A stretch of 64,000 nucleotides of DNA from Rhabdophis nuchalis (lineage: Eukaryota; Chordata; Lepidosauria; Squamata; Natricidae). A program made the position numbers and the translations under genes. Location: positions 373,470,419 to 373,534,418 of the forward strand of contig CM077643.1 in the NCBI GenBank assembly GCA_039707465.1, in the 5' to 3' direction. The notes below the pieces were generated by a model. The model was given only the letters and a program-made list of their open reading frames with translations. It made no database searches and had not been told where the DNA came from. Shown here piece after piece: positions 36,812 to 46,737 of the stretch (positions within the stretch are counted from its first letter, which is position 1; each line of letters opens with the position of its first letter).

Positions 36812-36994
36812 ACTTACGACCACAGTTGAGGCCAAAAGTTTGGTTGCTAACCAAGATCATTGTTAAGTGAGTTTCACATTTTCCAAGTTGGCCACGCCCA
36901 CCCAGTCACATGACTGCTGAGCCACTCAGCCGGTCCGCAGAATTTTCTTAAAAATGAGACCGGTCCCTGGTGCAAAAAAGGTTGGGGACCCCTG
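35773..36994. mobile_element. Large hAT MITE with GC-rich core and 530-base purine tract
   Basis: Ends CAGGGGCCCCCAACC and GGTTGGGGACCCCTG; exact duplication TCTTAGGG (35,765-35,772 and 36,995-37,002). The left half is GC- and CpG-rich with inverted blocks. The right half is a nearly pure purine tract (36,280-36,813), then the 'ggttgctaaccaagatcatt' segment common to this family. Confidence 0.88.
36280..36813. repeat. Long polypurine tract, (GAAA)n and (GAGA)n
   Basis: About 530 bases of almost only A and G on the plus strand, with a pure GAAA run at its right end. The long frames that cross it are low-complexity. Confidence 0.95.
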
Positions 36995-37074
36995 TCTTAG
37001 GGTACTCTTTACTGTTTGGTTGCTTGTCTGGTATTAATCTGGTATTAACTGCTTGTTGTCTGGGTTTCAATGGC

Positions 37075-37205
37075 TGGCAATAACTCTCTGGAGAAGTCTA
37101 TAATGCTGGGCAAGGTAGAAAGAGAAAGAAGAAAAGGATGTATGGACTCAATTATAATGGTGATGGGTATACTATTGAAAGACCTAAAGAACCAGACTAA
37201 GGACA
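37075..37205 (+). mobile_element. BovB (RTE) LINE fragment
   Basis: The plus frame reads LEKSIMLGKVERERRKGCMD, matching the C-terminal end of BovB ORF2 as also seen, in reverse, at 42,947-43,192. Confidence 0.6.
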
Positions 37206-37755
37206 GATCTACTGGAAGAAAATATCTACTGATGGTCAGTGATGGGCTGCTACCAGTTCGGACCGGTTCACCCAAACCAGTAGATCTGAGCACCGGCTGG
37301 CCCTGCCCATCTGCCCCAATGCTATCCAGTTCTAGATATCTCACTTTCTGGTTCACTTGCCCCACCCGACAGCCCATTCTGATTTGCACGCCTCTCCCAT
37401 TCTACTAACCGTGACTAACCTAGCAGGTGTACAAGAAGCCTTCCCCATTGGAAAAACATTGTTTTAGGTGTTGTGTGAAGAGAGTGTGCGTGTGTGTACT
37501 CACATTTCTGGTGAACTGGTTGTTAAAGTATGTGCAGTCCACTTCTGAATGTGGTCCCTCAGAGTTGATACTAGCTTGATAGTATACAGTCAGTTAATCA
37601 AGACCAGATACTGCTGTCATTTAGCACTTGTTTTAGCCCCACTGGGCCATTTTGATTATCTGTTTCTTCATATTTATTATCCATCTCCAGCTACCAAAGG
37701 CAATTTTAAACTACTGTATAGTGAGTGTTGATATTTAACCTTCAATGGTTTACAG

Positions 37756-37874
37756 CAGGGGTGTCAAACTTGGGAACTTTAAGACTTGTGGACTTCAACT
37801 CCTAGAATTCCAGCTAGAGAATTCTGGGAGTTGAAGTCGACAAGTCTTAAAGTTCCCAAGTTGGGATACCCCTG
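37756..37874. mobile_element. Foldback hAT MITE
   Basis: Arms starting CAGGGGTGTCAAACTTGG. Exact duplication GTTTACAG (37,748-37,755 and 37,875-37,882). Confidence 0.88.
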
Positions 37875-37882
37875 GTTTACAG

Positions 37883-38505
37883 TCATAGCCCAAGGCCCAT
37901 GTTAAGCATCCTAACACACTGCACAATTGTTAAATTACTGGTTTTAAATCAACTCCAGAACAGAGCAAATCTGGATTAGAAAAGACAAAAGTACTTCTCT
38001 GCAATAATTGAAAAGAAATTATTTACATGTGTGCTCTGATTGGCTCCAGTAGCTCTGGAACCGAGACTTTATTCAGCCTATAGCAAAAGAGGCCTTCATT
38101 ATCTTATGTCATACTAGGAGTTCCAAGCATGGGTTGGTTAGAATCACAGTGAGAGAAGTACTAAAGAGAGAAAGAGGTAAGACCTGTTGGGTCGCCACCT
38201 GATAGAAATGTTAGATTATTCCATTACCCACCTCTATTTCATTTCACCCCAAATAATTCCAGAAAGTCAAAATCATTGAAGTAGATCTACTGATTTTGAA
38301 CAGGATTTCCCAATCTGCTATTGTGTGGATGCATTTAATTATAGTTTCCATCCACATGAGCCTCTTTGACCATGCTGGTTAGGGATGGTGGAAACAGTGA
38401 GCAACTTCAAAGAATGTCTTGTTGGGGAAGGTAATTTAGAAGATAAATGATAAGTTATAATTAATGTAAATTTATATTAAATTTGGCCAATACATTCTCC
38501 TATAC
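37883..38505. other. Intergenic, nothing recognised
   Basis: No motif, repeat or frame of interest. Confidence 0.4.
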
Positions 38506-39034
38506 CAGTGATGGCGAACCTTTTTCGCCTTGGGTGCCTAAAGCAACACGCGCTATTGTGCACGCTCGTGTGCCCACCCCCATAATTTAATGCCTTCCAT
38601 GCCGTGCCCCCTGAGAATACATGTGTGACACCCCCTGCTGTCTAGCGCATGTATACACAGCTTTTTGGGAGCCTGGGGAGGGCAAAAATGGCCTCCCCCA
38701 GAGGCCGGAAACAGCCCATTTTCTGACTTCCGGTGCAGTAGGTCCATTTTTCGCCCTCCCAAGGCTTCAGAAGCTTTCTAGGAGCCTGGGGAGGGTAAAA
38801 AAAGGCCCAACACACAAACCGGAAGTTCAGGAATGGACTTCCAGGTTGCCCGTTGGGCCATTTTTCTCCCTCTGGAGGCTTCAGGAGGGCAAAAAATGGC
38901 TGAAAATCAAGGCCGAAAATCAGCTGGCCAGCACACTCATGTGCACTGGAGCTGACAGGGCAACGCCTCACGTGCCCTCAGAAATGGCTTCGTGTGCCAC
39001 CTGTGGCACCCGTGTCATAGGTTCACCATCATAG
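38506..39034. mobile_element. hAT MITE, CAGTGATGGCGAACC type
   Basis: Ends CAGTGATGGCGAACC and GGTTCACCATCATAG, flanked by TCCTATAC and TACTATAC (6 of 8 match). The middle contains repeated 'gcctggggagggcaaaaa' blocks. A short relative lies at 41,923-42,119. Confidence 0.75.
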
Positions 39035-40030
39035 TACTATACATATTGGCCCAGTAAAATAAATATCAGAAAATATGGATCAGTGATTCTCTTCCAAAGA
39101 ATCCAAAATATACAGGGACTTGTAATTTTGACAGGCACCTTTCTCAATCTCACCCTTTTTTATACGTAAAAACAAATTAAAGAACATATTCCTATCATTA
39201 TATGTGTTTTGTTTTCTAACTAAATATCACATTTCTCTATTTTTTAGATTTATTAATATCTCCCTAATTGTATAAAATGTCATCAAAACATCTATAAGTA
39301 GTTTAGTCTTCATATAATTTAATCACAGTGAATTAAATCTGATTACCTATTATCAAAATAGGACAACATAAAACAGTTTGATTTAAATAGCTTGATAAAT
39401 TGGATTCTTAATGTGGATGAAATTTGTTTTTCAAAAAAAAAAAATGCATGGTAGAATGAATAGCCCTGACAATGAAACACACATGTGGGCAAGAAATGAA
39501 TGGTAATAAAAATGCCCATTGAGTCATTATTAATCAACATTTATATGCTGCTTGTTTTAGCACTTCTTGGGTGGCTTACTGAAAAAAAATGCATCATAAT
39601 AAGCTAAACCACATGCTACAAGAGATTTAAAGCAGTGTCTTCTCTCCAAATTAATATATAGCTATATAATTCAGAAAGATTTCAGGAAAAGTTTTGATTA
39701 TTGTTCAAAAAGATTTGTCATATGGATATGAAAAAAAAGAAATATGGAGTTTTACAGGGAGAGAGGAAAAATATTTATAAATTTTAGCTTTCAACAGTCT
39801 AATGATTTCTTCATATATAACCACAGCTGCCACCAAGCCTTGTGACTGGAGATTATGCCAGTTACAATGAGGATCATTTGAAGCAATTTATTCTGCTCTA
39901 TTGCCAACCCCCAGATTTTTATAATCACTATTAAATATTATTTTAACAGTGTTTGTTAGCATATGAAGAGATTACAATGATTGTCTTCCTTATTTGATCC
40001 TCCCAGTTATTTGAAGAGTTGGACCCAGCC
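39035..40030. other. Upstream flank of the first defensin gene
   Basis: AT-rich, no recognised repeat. No convincing TATA box is visible close to the start codon at 40,031; the sequence 'ttgatcctcccag' just upstream could be a splice acceptor for an untranslated first exon. Confidence 0.35.
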
Positions 40031-40088
40031 ATGAAGATTTGTCATCTTACAATTGCCCTTTTCTTTGCCATGCTCTTAGTGAGCTCAG
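40031..40088 (+). CDS. Beta-defensin 1 of this window, exon 1 (signal peptide)
   Basis: ATG in context CCAGCCATGA. It encodes MKICHLTIALFFAMLLVSS, a typical secretory signal. The donor is CAG|GTAAGA after 58 nt, phase 1, the same length as exon 1 of the other two defensin genes here. Confidence 0.88.
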
Positions 40089-40324
40089 GTAAGATGCAAT
40101 CACACAGTCACAAGCCCTGTCTTGGAAGTCATTATTGCAGGAAACCAAACCCAGGATCCATTCCCCAGCTTTGAAACTCTCAGATGCTAGCAAAAACACC
40201 TCACTTTTGCTTGACCTAAAGCAGCAATTTATGGTCAAGGTTACAAGGAAAACGTGCTTTAAAAATATTTTAAATTCCTGATGACATTGGGACATAATGA
40301 GCATAAAGTATAAATTCATGGTAA

Positions 40325-40907
40325 ACCCAGGCCAGCATCCCACAATCGGTTCAGCCAAACTGGGCCAAACTGGTAGGAACCCACCCTGGGTGTGGAGTAA
40401 CGCTTCTTTGTATAGCAGTTACCACTTTAAGGAGAAAAGTCTGGGGCTTCCAGCATATAACAGTCTTAATGACCTCATGAACTTCATTTAGTAGCATTGA
40501 TGGAGAATCCAGCAGAATATGTATAAAAGTGATCAGTAGTTTTCCACTAAAACTGCACAGCAGAGACTAAACAGACTTAAGGATTTAGCTGCTCTAGGGA
40601 CCATGACATTTCCTTGTTTATACCTTTCCAGATTCTTGATTTAAATCTTGGCAAAGCATTTGGCACTTTACTGAAGAAGAAAAAAAATGAAAGGAAGTGT
40701 TTTATAGGTTTTTTTTTTCTTCCAATACAATAATGTGAGCATTGTTTCCTTTATGAGGTCATTAAGACTGTTATATGCTGGAAGCCCCAGACTTTTCTCT
40801 TTAAAGCGGTAACTGCTATACAAAGAAGCGTTACTCCACACCCGGGGTGGGTTCCTACCAGTTTGGCCCAGTTTGGCTGAACCGACTGTGGGATGCTAGC
40901 CTGGGTC
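40325..40907. repeat. Inverted duplication in the defensin intron
   Basis: Arms at 40,325-40,478 and 40,753-40,907 are reverse complements with about five mismatches over about 150 bases, separated by about 275 bases. The arms contain the hAT-type 'gggtgggttcctaccag' end and flanking unique-looking sequence, so they are not simply two transposon ends. Confidence 0.9.
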
Positions 40908-41122
40908 ACAGAACTGGCAGCGACCCAGGCTGGCCAAGCCTCTGAACCAGTTCCCCAGTCACCGCACTCACTGCCGCCGTCTTGTTTTTGAATTCTGCAC
41001 ATGCTCAGAACAATATCTATTGAACTGTGCATGCATGCGCAGTACACACCCAGAGTGCATGCACGCGCAAAGCGTGCCCACAAACAAACTGGCAGTCACA
41101 CTGGCTAGAACCCACCCTTGCT
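40838..41122. mobile_element. hAT-type MITE
   Basis: From 'ggggtgggttcctaccag' to 'ctggctagaacccacccttg', with 'ctgcacatgctcagaacaat' in the core. Related to 500-760. Its left end is shared with the inverted arm. Confidence 0.55.
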
Positions 41123-41217
41123 CCACACCATATGTAAAATTAGTTGATGGAATTTGTGGCAAGAGCCAGTGACTGACCGTATTTTTCTGCCAGTTTTCTA
41201 CTAAATACAAATAGGCA

Positions 41218-41222
<5 letters not shown>

Positions 41223-41255
<33 letters not shown>
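41223..41255. repeat. (CA)n microsatellite
   Basis: About 16 CA units. Confidence 0.95.
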
Positions 41256-41257
<2 letters not shown>

Positions 41258-41432
41258 TAATCATGAAAAACAACATGGAACTTCCATAGACAAAGACAAT
41301 CTACTTCTGGATATCAAATGTTGGGGATAAAAGAAACGGGAAAGCTGTGATTTGAAAGGTAACTGCTTTCAAATATTACTGTATTGGGAAGAAAATTAAA
41401 AAGTAATTCATAAGATCTTCTCTTTTCTGCAG

Positions 41433-41578
41433 GCAATGGTGAACGTATGGTCCGATTTGTGAGCCACTGCCTTCGGAGAGGTGGGATTTGCCGGTATGAT
41501 GACTGCAGTGAGGGTGAAGAACAGATTGGGACCTGTTATCACCACACTATGATCTGTTGCCGGGATGAAGTAATGTAA
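41433..41578 (+). CDS. Beta-defensin 1 of this window, exon 2 (mature peptide)
   Basis: The acceptor TTTTCTGCAG joins in phase 1, giving a 67-residue precursor. Six cysteines follow C-X6-C-X4-C-X9-C-X6-CC, within the beta-defensin range, with GGIC and QIGTC signatures. Family role: secreted antimicrobial or signalling peptide with three disulfides. Unusually, the mature part has no lysine, six arginines and eight acidic residues (including SEGEEQ), so it is net acidic at about -2. Such a charge argues against simple membrane lysis and may mean a different role, which is inference. AATAAA occurs at 41,611 and 41,670. The gene looks intact. Confidence 0.9.
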
Positions 41579-41669
41579 TTAAGAGAGCGACCTGGCAAGA
41601 TGGAAAGACCAATAAATAAGGGAGAATTCTTCTATCCCTTCCCCTGGCTAAAATTGACACTGCCTTCCT

Positions 41670-41675
41670 AATAAA
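41670..41675 (+). promoter_or_regulatory. Polyadenylation signal of beta-defensin 1
   Basis: AATAAA 92 bases past the stop codon, followed by a T-rich stretch; another AATAAA lies at 41,611-41,616. Confidence 0.6.
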
Positions 41676-41922
41676 AGCTATTTTTTGCTCTTAAACTTGC
41701 ATGTATTCTTCCTGAGTGTCATTTTCCCATTTAAAGTTACTTTACCCATTTTGTAACAAAAAATTATCCTGCCTTTATTCAATTCAATTTATTACAGTCA
41801 TAAACCAGTGACCAGAACAAATAAAAACACTCAGTGAATATCCAATTTAAAATTCTAGAATAAAATAACAGATAAATCTATATTAAAATCCAGTCTGTCA
41901 ATTACACGTGGACTGACTATAC

Positions 41923-42119
41923 CAGTGATGGCGAACCTTTTTAGGCTTGGGTGCCATAAGGGGGGGGGGGGAGCGCAAGGGAGTCGTCTGCTGGCGTGCC
42001 ACACCCATAATGCTGTTTTAGTCCTCTGGAGCCTTCAGGGAAGCCTCCTGAAGGTCCCTGAAGCCTCCGGAGGACTAAAAAAGGTCTGTGGCACGCATGC
42101 CATAGGTTCGCCATCACTG
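41923..42119. mobile_element. hAT MITE, CAGTGATGGCGAACC type
   Basis: Ends CAGTGATGGCGAACC and GGTTCGCCATCACTG; exact duplication GACTATAC (41,915-41,922 and 42,120-42,127). The right duplication starts a short 9-bp tandem array (42,120-42,155). Confidence 0.9.
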
Positions 42120-42370
42120 GACTATACTAACTATACTGACTATACTGACTATACTAAAATAACAATCTGTAATTGCTGAGGCCCATAGTTAATTTATCTT
42201 GCCTTTATTATTTTGTATAAATAACTCAAAGAGGCGACATATCTAATCCTTCATCCTACTGTTTCCCCCCCAACAGGTGAGTTGGGTTGAGAGAGAGTGA
42301 GGTCAATACTAAGCCTATTCCACCACTTATATCTGGCATTTTGTCATAACAACAATCACATTCAACATAA

Positions 42371-42492
42371 TAATTTAATAATAATTTTAATATTTCTAAA
42401 CCGCACCCTCTCCCCACAGGGACTCGGGGCGGTGCACAGGCACAGTAAAACAATAAATACATACAAACATTTCATTAAAAATAAATTAATGT
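42371..42492 (-). mobile_element. CR1 (family A) extreme 3' end
   Basis: 'aaccgcaccctctccccaca' and 'gactcggggcggtgcacagg' with an (AAT)-rich tail at the left. Confidence 0.8.
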
Positions 42493-42940
42493 AGTCCCTA
42501 ATGGAGCTACATCTACATGGAGGGAAACAAACAGTGGGATACCCCAAAGTTCTGTCTTGGGCCAAGTTCTCTTCAATATCATCATAAATAATTTAGATGA
42601 GGGAATTGGCAGATGACACAAAGCTGACAGGAAAGCTGACAACACTCCAGATGATAGGCTGAAGATACAGAAAGATCTCAACAGACTTGAACACTGCACC
42701 CTAGCTAACAAAATCAAATTGAATGTTGAAGCAAGAAAAAACAAATGTACAGGTACAGAGTACAAACTTGGCTCAACAGCAGTAACTGCAAGAGGTATCT
42801 TAGAGTTCAAGTGGACAGGCATTTAAATATGAGCCAGTACTGTGTCTATGGAGATTCTATGCTGCAGCTGCCAAAAAAGCTAAGGCAGTCCTAGGCTGCA
42901 TTAACACAGGGATAGAATCAAAATCATGTGAAATGTTAAT
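42493..42940 (+). mobile_element. Degraded CR1/L3-like LINE RT fragment
   Basis: In broken frames it reads a [18 protein letters not shown] RT motif, then AAAKKAKAVLGCINTGIESK and CEMLIPLYNA, the part of ORF2 just before the family B C-terminal block. Confidence 0.65.
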
Positions 42941-42946
42941 CCCACT

Positions 42947-43195
42947 TTATAATGCCTTCCTGTCCTCTACCATCCTCTGGAGTCCATTTAAGCTCATACC
43001 TACGGCTCCAGTAAATCCATCCAACCACCTCATTCTCTGTTGTTCCCTTTTTCTTTTGCCCTCAATTGGTTCCAGCATTAGGCTCTTCTCCAGTGAGTCC
43101 TTCCTTCTCATTAGGTGGCCAAAGCATTTGAGTTTCATTTTCAGGATCAGGGCTTCTAATGAGTGGTCAGGGTTGACCTCCTCTAGTCCCATAAG
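42947..43195 (-). mobile_element. BovB (RTE) LINE fragment
   Basis: Minus frame: HSLEALILKMKLKCFGHLMR, RKDSLEKSLMLEPIEGKRKR, then RMRWLDGFTGAVGMSLN, a recognisable BovB ORF2 C-terminus. Confidence 0.8.
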
Positions 43196-43204
43196 GGAGA
43201 AAGG

Positions 43205-45560
43205 GCGGTATATATGGTTCCCTTCAGGCTTCTAATGGACCCGGAAAGGTTCCAGAGGGAGCTTGGGCCAATTCCTGTGACCCTGCCTCGCGACTCGACT
43301 GAGGACCTAGTGGCCGCATGGTTATGTGCGGCCGCGGGGGCCTTGGACCGAGTCGCGCCCTTGTGGCCTCTCTTGCAGCGACGAATCACCCAGGCTCCTT
43401 GGTTTACTGAGGAGCTCCGGGGGATGAAACGCCCAAAGAGACGCCTAGAGAGCAGATGGAGATCCTCTTGCTCCAAAGCCGACCGAACACTAGTGAGAAC
43501 CCATATTAGGGCTTACTTAGTGGCGATAAAGGTGGCCAAACGTGAGTATTGTGCCACCCTAATTGCATCCGCAGATAACCGCCCTGCCGCCCTGTTTGGG
43601 GTGACCCGCTCCCTCCTTCACCAGAGGCCGCGGGAAGCCCCTCTACAAGGGCGAGCAGAGGAATTTGGGATTTATCTGCAGGAGAAAATCACTCGGATTC
43701 GGAATGAGCTACCCTCCATCGACAGTGGTCCTGTGGGACTGTCCGAGACTAGTCTTGAGGTTCCATCTTGGGAGGAGTTTGACTTTGTTACCACCGAGGA
43801 TATGGACAGGTTGTCAAGGAAACTTAGGGCGACCACATGTTTATTGGACCCGTGTCCCTCCTGGCTTGTACTGGCATCCTGGGAGACGACACGAGGCTGG
43901 CTCCAGGGCATTGTCAATGCATCTTTGAGTGAGGGGTCCTTACCTTCCATCTTGAAAGAGGCGGTGGTGAGGCCCCTCCTCAAGAAGCCGTCCCTGGACC
44001 CAGCTTTATTAGAGAACTATCGTCCGGTCTCTAACCTTCACTTTCTGGTGAAGGTTGTTGAGAGTGTGGTAGCCCAACAGTTTCCGCAACACCTGGAGGA
44101 AGTTGATTATCTAGACCCGCGCCAGTCCGGCTTCCGACCCGGTCACAGTACTGAGACGGCATTGGTCGCGTTGGTTGATGATCTCTGGAGGGCGCGGGAT
44201 AGAGGTTATTCCTCTATCCTAGTCCTGTTAGACCTCTCAGCGGCTTTTGATACCATCGACCATGGTATCCTATTGCACCGACTGGGGGGGTTGGGGCTAG
44301 GAGGCACAGTTCTGTGGTGGTTCTCATCCTACCTCTCTGGTCGGTCGCAATATGTGTTGACGGAAGGGCAGAGGTCGACCTCGAGGCCCCTCCTATGTGG
44401 GGTTCCTCAGGGATCGGTCCTCTCGCCCCTCCTTTTCAACACATATATGAAGCCGCTGGGTGAGATCATCCGTGGTTTTGGGGTGGAGTACCATCTGTAC
44501 GCTGATGACACTCAGTTGTACATATCCACCCCAGACCACCCCAACGATGCTGTCAAAGTGCTGTCCCGGTGTTTGGAGGCCATACGGATCTGGATGGGTG
44601 GTAACAAACTCAAGCTCAACCCTGCCAAGACTGAGTGGCTGTGGTTTCCGGCACCCCGTTTCAGCCAGATTACTCCAACTCTGGCCATTGGGGGCGAAAC
44701 ATTGGCCCCCGTGGAGAAGGCGCGCAATTTGGGTGTCCTCCTGGATTCCCGGCTGTCCTTGGAGGACCATGTGGCAGCCGTGGCCAGGGGGGCGTTTCAT
44801 CAGGTATGCCTGATGCGCCAATTGCGCCCCTTCCTGGACCGGGCTGCCCTTCGCACAGTCACTCAAGCTCTTGTGACGTCCCGTCTCGACTACTGTAATG
44901 CTCTCTACATGGGGCTTCCCTTGAGGTGCACTCGAAAGCTACAGCTAGTCCAAAACGCAGCCGCGCGGGTAATTACAGGAGCTACCAGAAGCTCCCATAT
45001 AACACCAATCCTGCGCGAGCTGCATTAGCTTCCTGTGGTCTTTCGGGTGCGCTTCAAGGTCTTGACGACCATCTTTAAAGCGCTCCATGGCTCGGGGCCT
45101 AGTTATATGCGAGACCGTCTCGTGCCCCATACATCCCTTAGACCGATACGCTCCCACAGAGAGGGCCTTCTCAGGGTGCCGTCGGCCGGACAATGCTGAC
45201 TGGCAACACCCAGGGGAAGAGCCTTCTCTGTGGCGGGCCCTGCCCTTTGGAACGACCTACCCCCTGAACTCCGGACCATCACCGACCTCCGCCTCTTCCG
45301 CCAATGTCTAAAGACATACTTTTTTCATCAAGCCGGCCTAGCCTAACCTCCCATGGGGACTTTAGAAAAGTTTGAAATTGGGTTTTAATTAATAATTGGT
45401 TTTAGCACAGGTTTGGGATCTAATATATATTTTAAATTATTTATGTTCTATTTTTGTATGTTTTTTAAATCTCCTGTGCGCCGCCCTGGGTCCTCTGCGG
45501 AGAAGGGCGGGATATAAATGTAATAAAATAAAAATAAATAAAAATAAATAAATAAATAAA
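43205..45560 (+). mobile_element. CR1 (family A), 5' truncated, ORF2 broken by two stops
   Basis: A 604-codon frame (43,214-45,028) runs from the linker before RT through LDLSAAFDTID, CGVPQGSVLSP and YADD. It ends at TAG where sister copies have the Trp of ELHWLPV (TGG). A second stop (TGA at 45,196-45,198) follows, and the rest reads to FHQAGLA. The endonuclease domain is missing. The (AATA)n tail is at 45,520-45,560. Near-identity with 6,912-8,690 suggests recent activity. Confidence 0.9.
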
Positions 45561-45574
45561 TCCGAATAAATGAA

Positions 45575-45742
45575 ATGAAATGATCCCTTTGATTGCCTCA
45601 CAGTCCAAGAGACTTGCAGGAGTCTTCTCCAGCACCATAGTTCAAAGGCCTCAATTCTTTGGTGCTCAGCCTTTCTTATGGCCCAACCTTTCACAGCCAT
45701 ACATACAGTTTTTGGTGCCACAATATAAAAAGAAATGTTGAG
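45575..45742 (-). mobile_element. BovB (RTE) LINE 3' fragment
   Basis: 'gattgcctcacagtccaaga', 'gtcttctccagcaccatagt' and 'cagccatacatacagttttt' are antisense BovB 3' sequence. It abuts the CR1 tail. Confidence 0.7.
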
Positions 45743-45744
45743 GC

Positions 45745-46737
45745 TGAATGCAGAGAAGAGCAACAAAGATGATTAGGGGACTGGAGGCTAAAACATATGA
45801 AGAATGATTACAGGAATTGTAATGTCCAGTTTAATGTAAAGAAGAATTAGGGGTGACATTATAGCAGTGATCCAATATCAAAGGGGCTTCCACAATCCTA
45901 TTCTCTAAAACAGGGGTCCCTAACCTTTTTTGCACCGGGGACCGGTTTCATTTTAAAGAAAATTCTGCGGACCGGCTGGTGTAGAGGGGGAGTGCGGGGA
46001 GAGGGGGAACAGGCGGCGCTTGCGCACACGGGGGGTGAGTTGGCTCACTTGCCACTCTAGGGCCCCCAACGGCGCAAGTGGCCGCGCCTGTGCTCTCCCA
46101 CCCCCGGCGTGCGCTCTGCCCAGGGGGCTGCCCCCTCCCCCCTCCTCCTTCTCTCCGGCCCTGCGGCCCAGTTCCTATCAAGTCACGGACCAGCACCGGG
46201 CCGTGGACCGGGGGTTGGGGACCCCTGCTCTAAAACATCTGAAGGCAAAACAAGAAGCAATAGATGAAATTAATCAAGGAAAGATCCAACCTAGAAATAA
46301 GGAGAAATTTCCTAACAGTTATAACAATTAATCAGTGGAACAGCTTGCCTTCAGCAATTGTGGCTGCTCCAACACTGGAGGTTTTTAAGAAAAGATTGGA
46401 CAACGACACCTTGTCTGTAATGATATTGTCTGTGCCACAAAGAAGAGGGAGTCAAACTATTCTCCAAGGCACCTGAGGGTAGAACAAGAAGCAATGGGTG
46501 GAAACTAATCAAGGCGATAAGCAACTTAGAACTAAGGAGAAATTTGCTGACAGTTAGAACAATTAACCAGTGGAACAGCTTGCCTCCAGAAGCTGTGAAT
46601 GCCCCAACCCTGGAAGTTTTTAAGAAGATGTTAGATAGCCATTTGTCTGAAATGGTATAAGGTTCCTGCCCACGCAGGGGGTTGGACTAGAAGACCTACA
46701 AGGTCCCTTCCAACTCTGTTATTGTATTGTATTGTAT
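45745..46737 (+). mobile_element. LINE family B copies, split by a hAT element
   Basis: Fragments at 45,745-45,910 and 46,228-46,432, then a second copy at 46,433-46,737 ending in (TATTG)n. A hAT MITE at 45,911-46,227 interrupts the first. Frames are broken. Confidence 0.75.
45911..46227. mobile_element. hAT MITE nested in a LINE
   Basis: Ends CAGGGGTCCCTAACC and GGTTGGGGACCCCTG; exact duplication CTCTAAAA (45,903-45,910 and 46,228-46,235). A short member of the family of 1,285-2,880 and 35,773-36,994. Confidence 0.9.

Noticed and set aside
36029..36860. Minus-strand frames of 200-268 codons rich in Phe/Leu/Ser
   Set aside because: They are the reverse of the polypurine microsatellite inside a hAT element.
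43214..45028. Host gene with a 604-codon frame
   Set aside because: The RT motifs and near-identity to other CR1 copies in the window show it is a transposon ORF.
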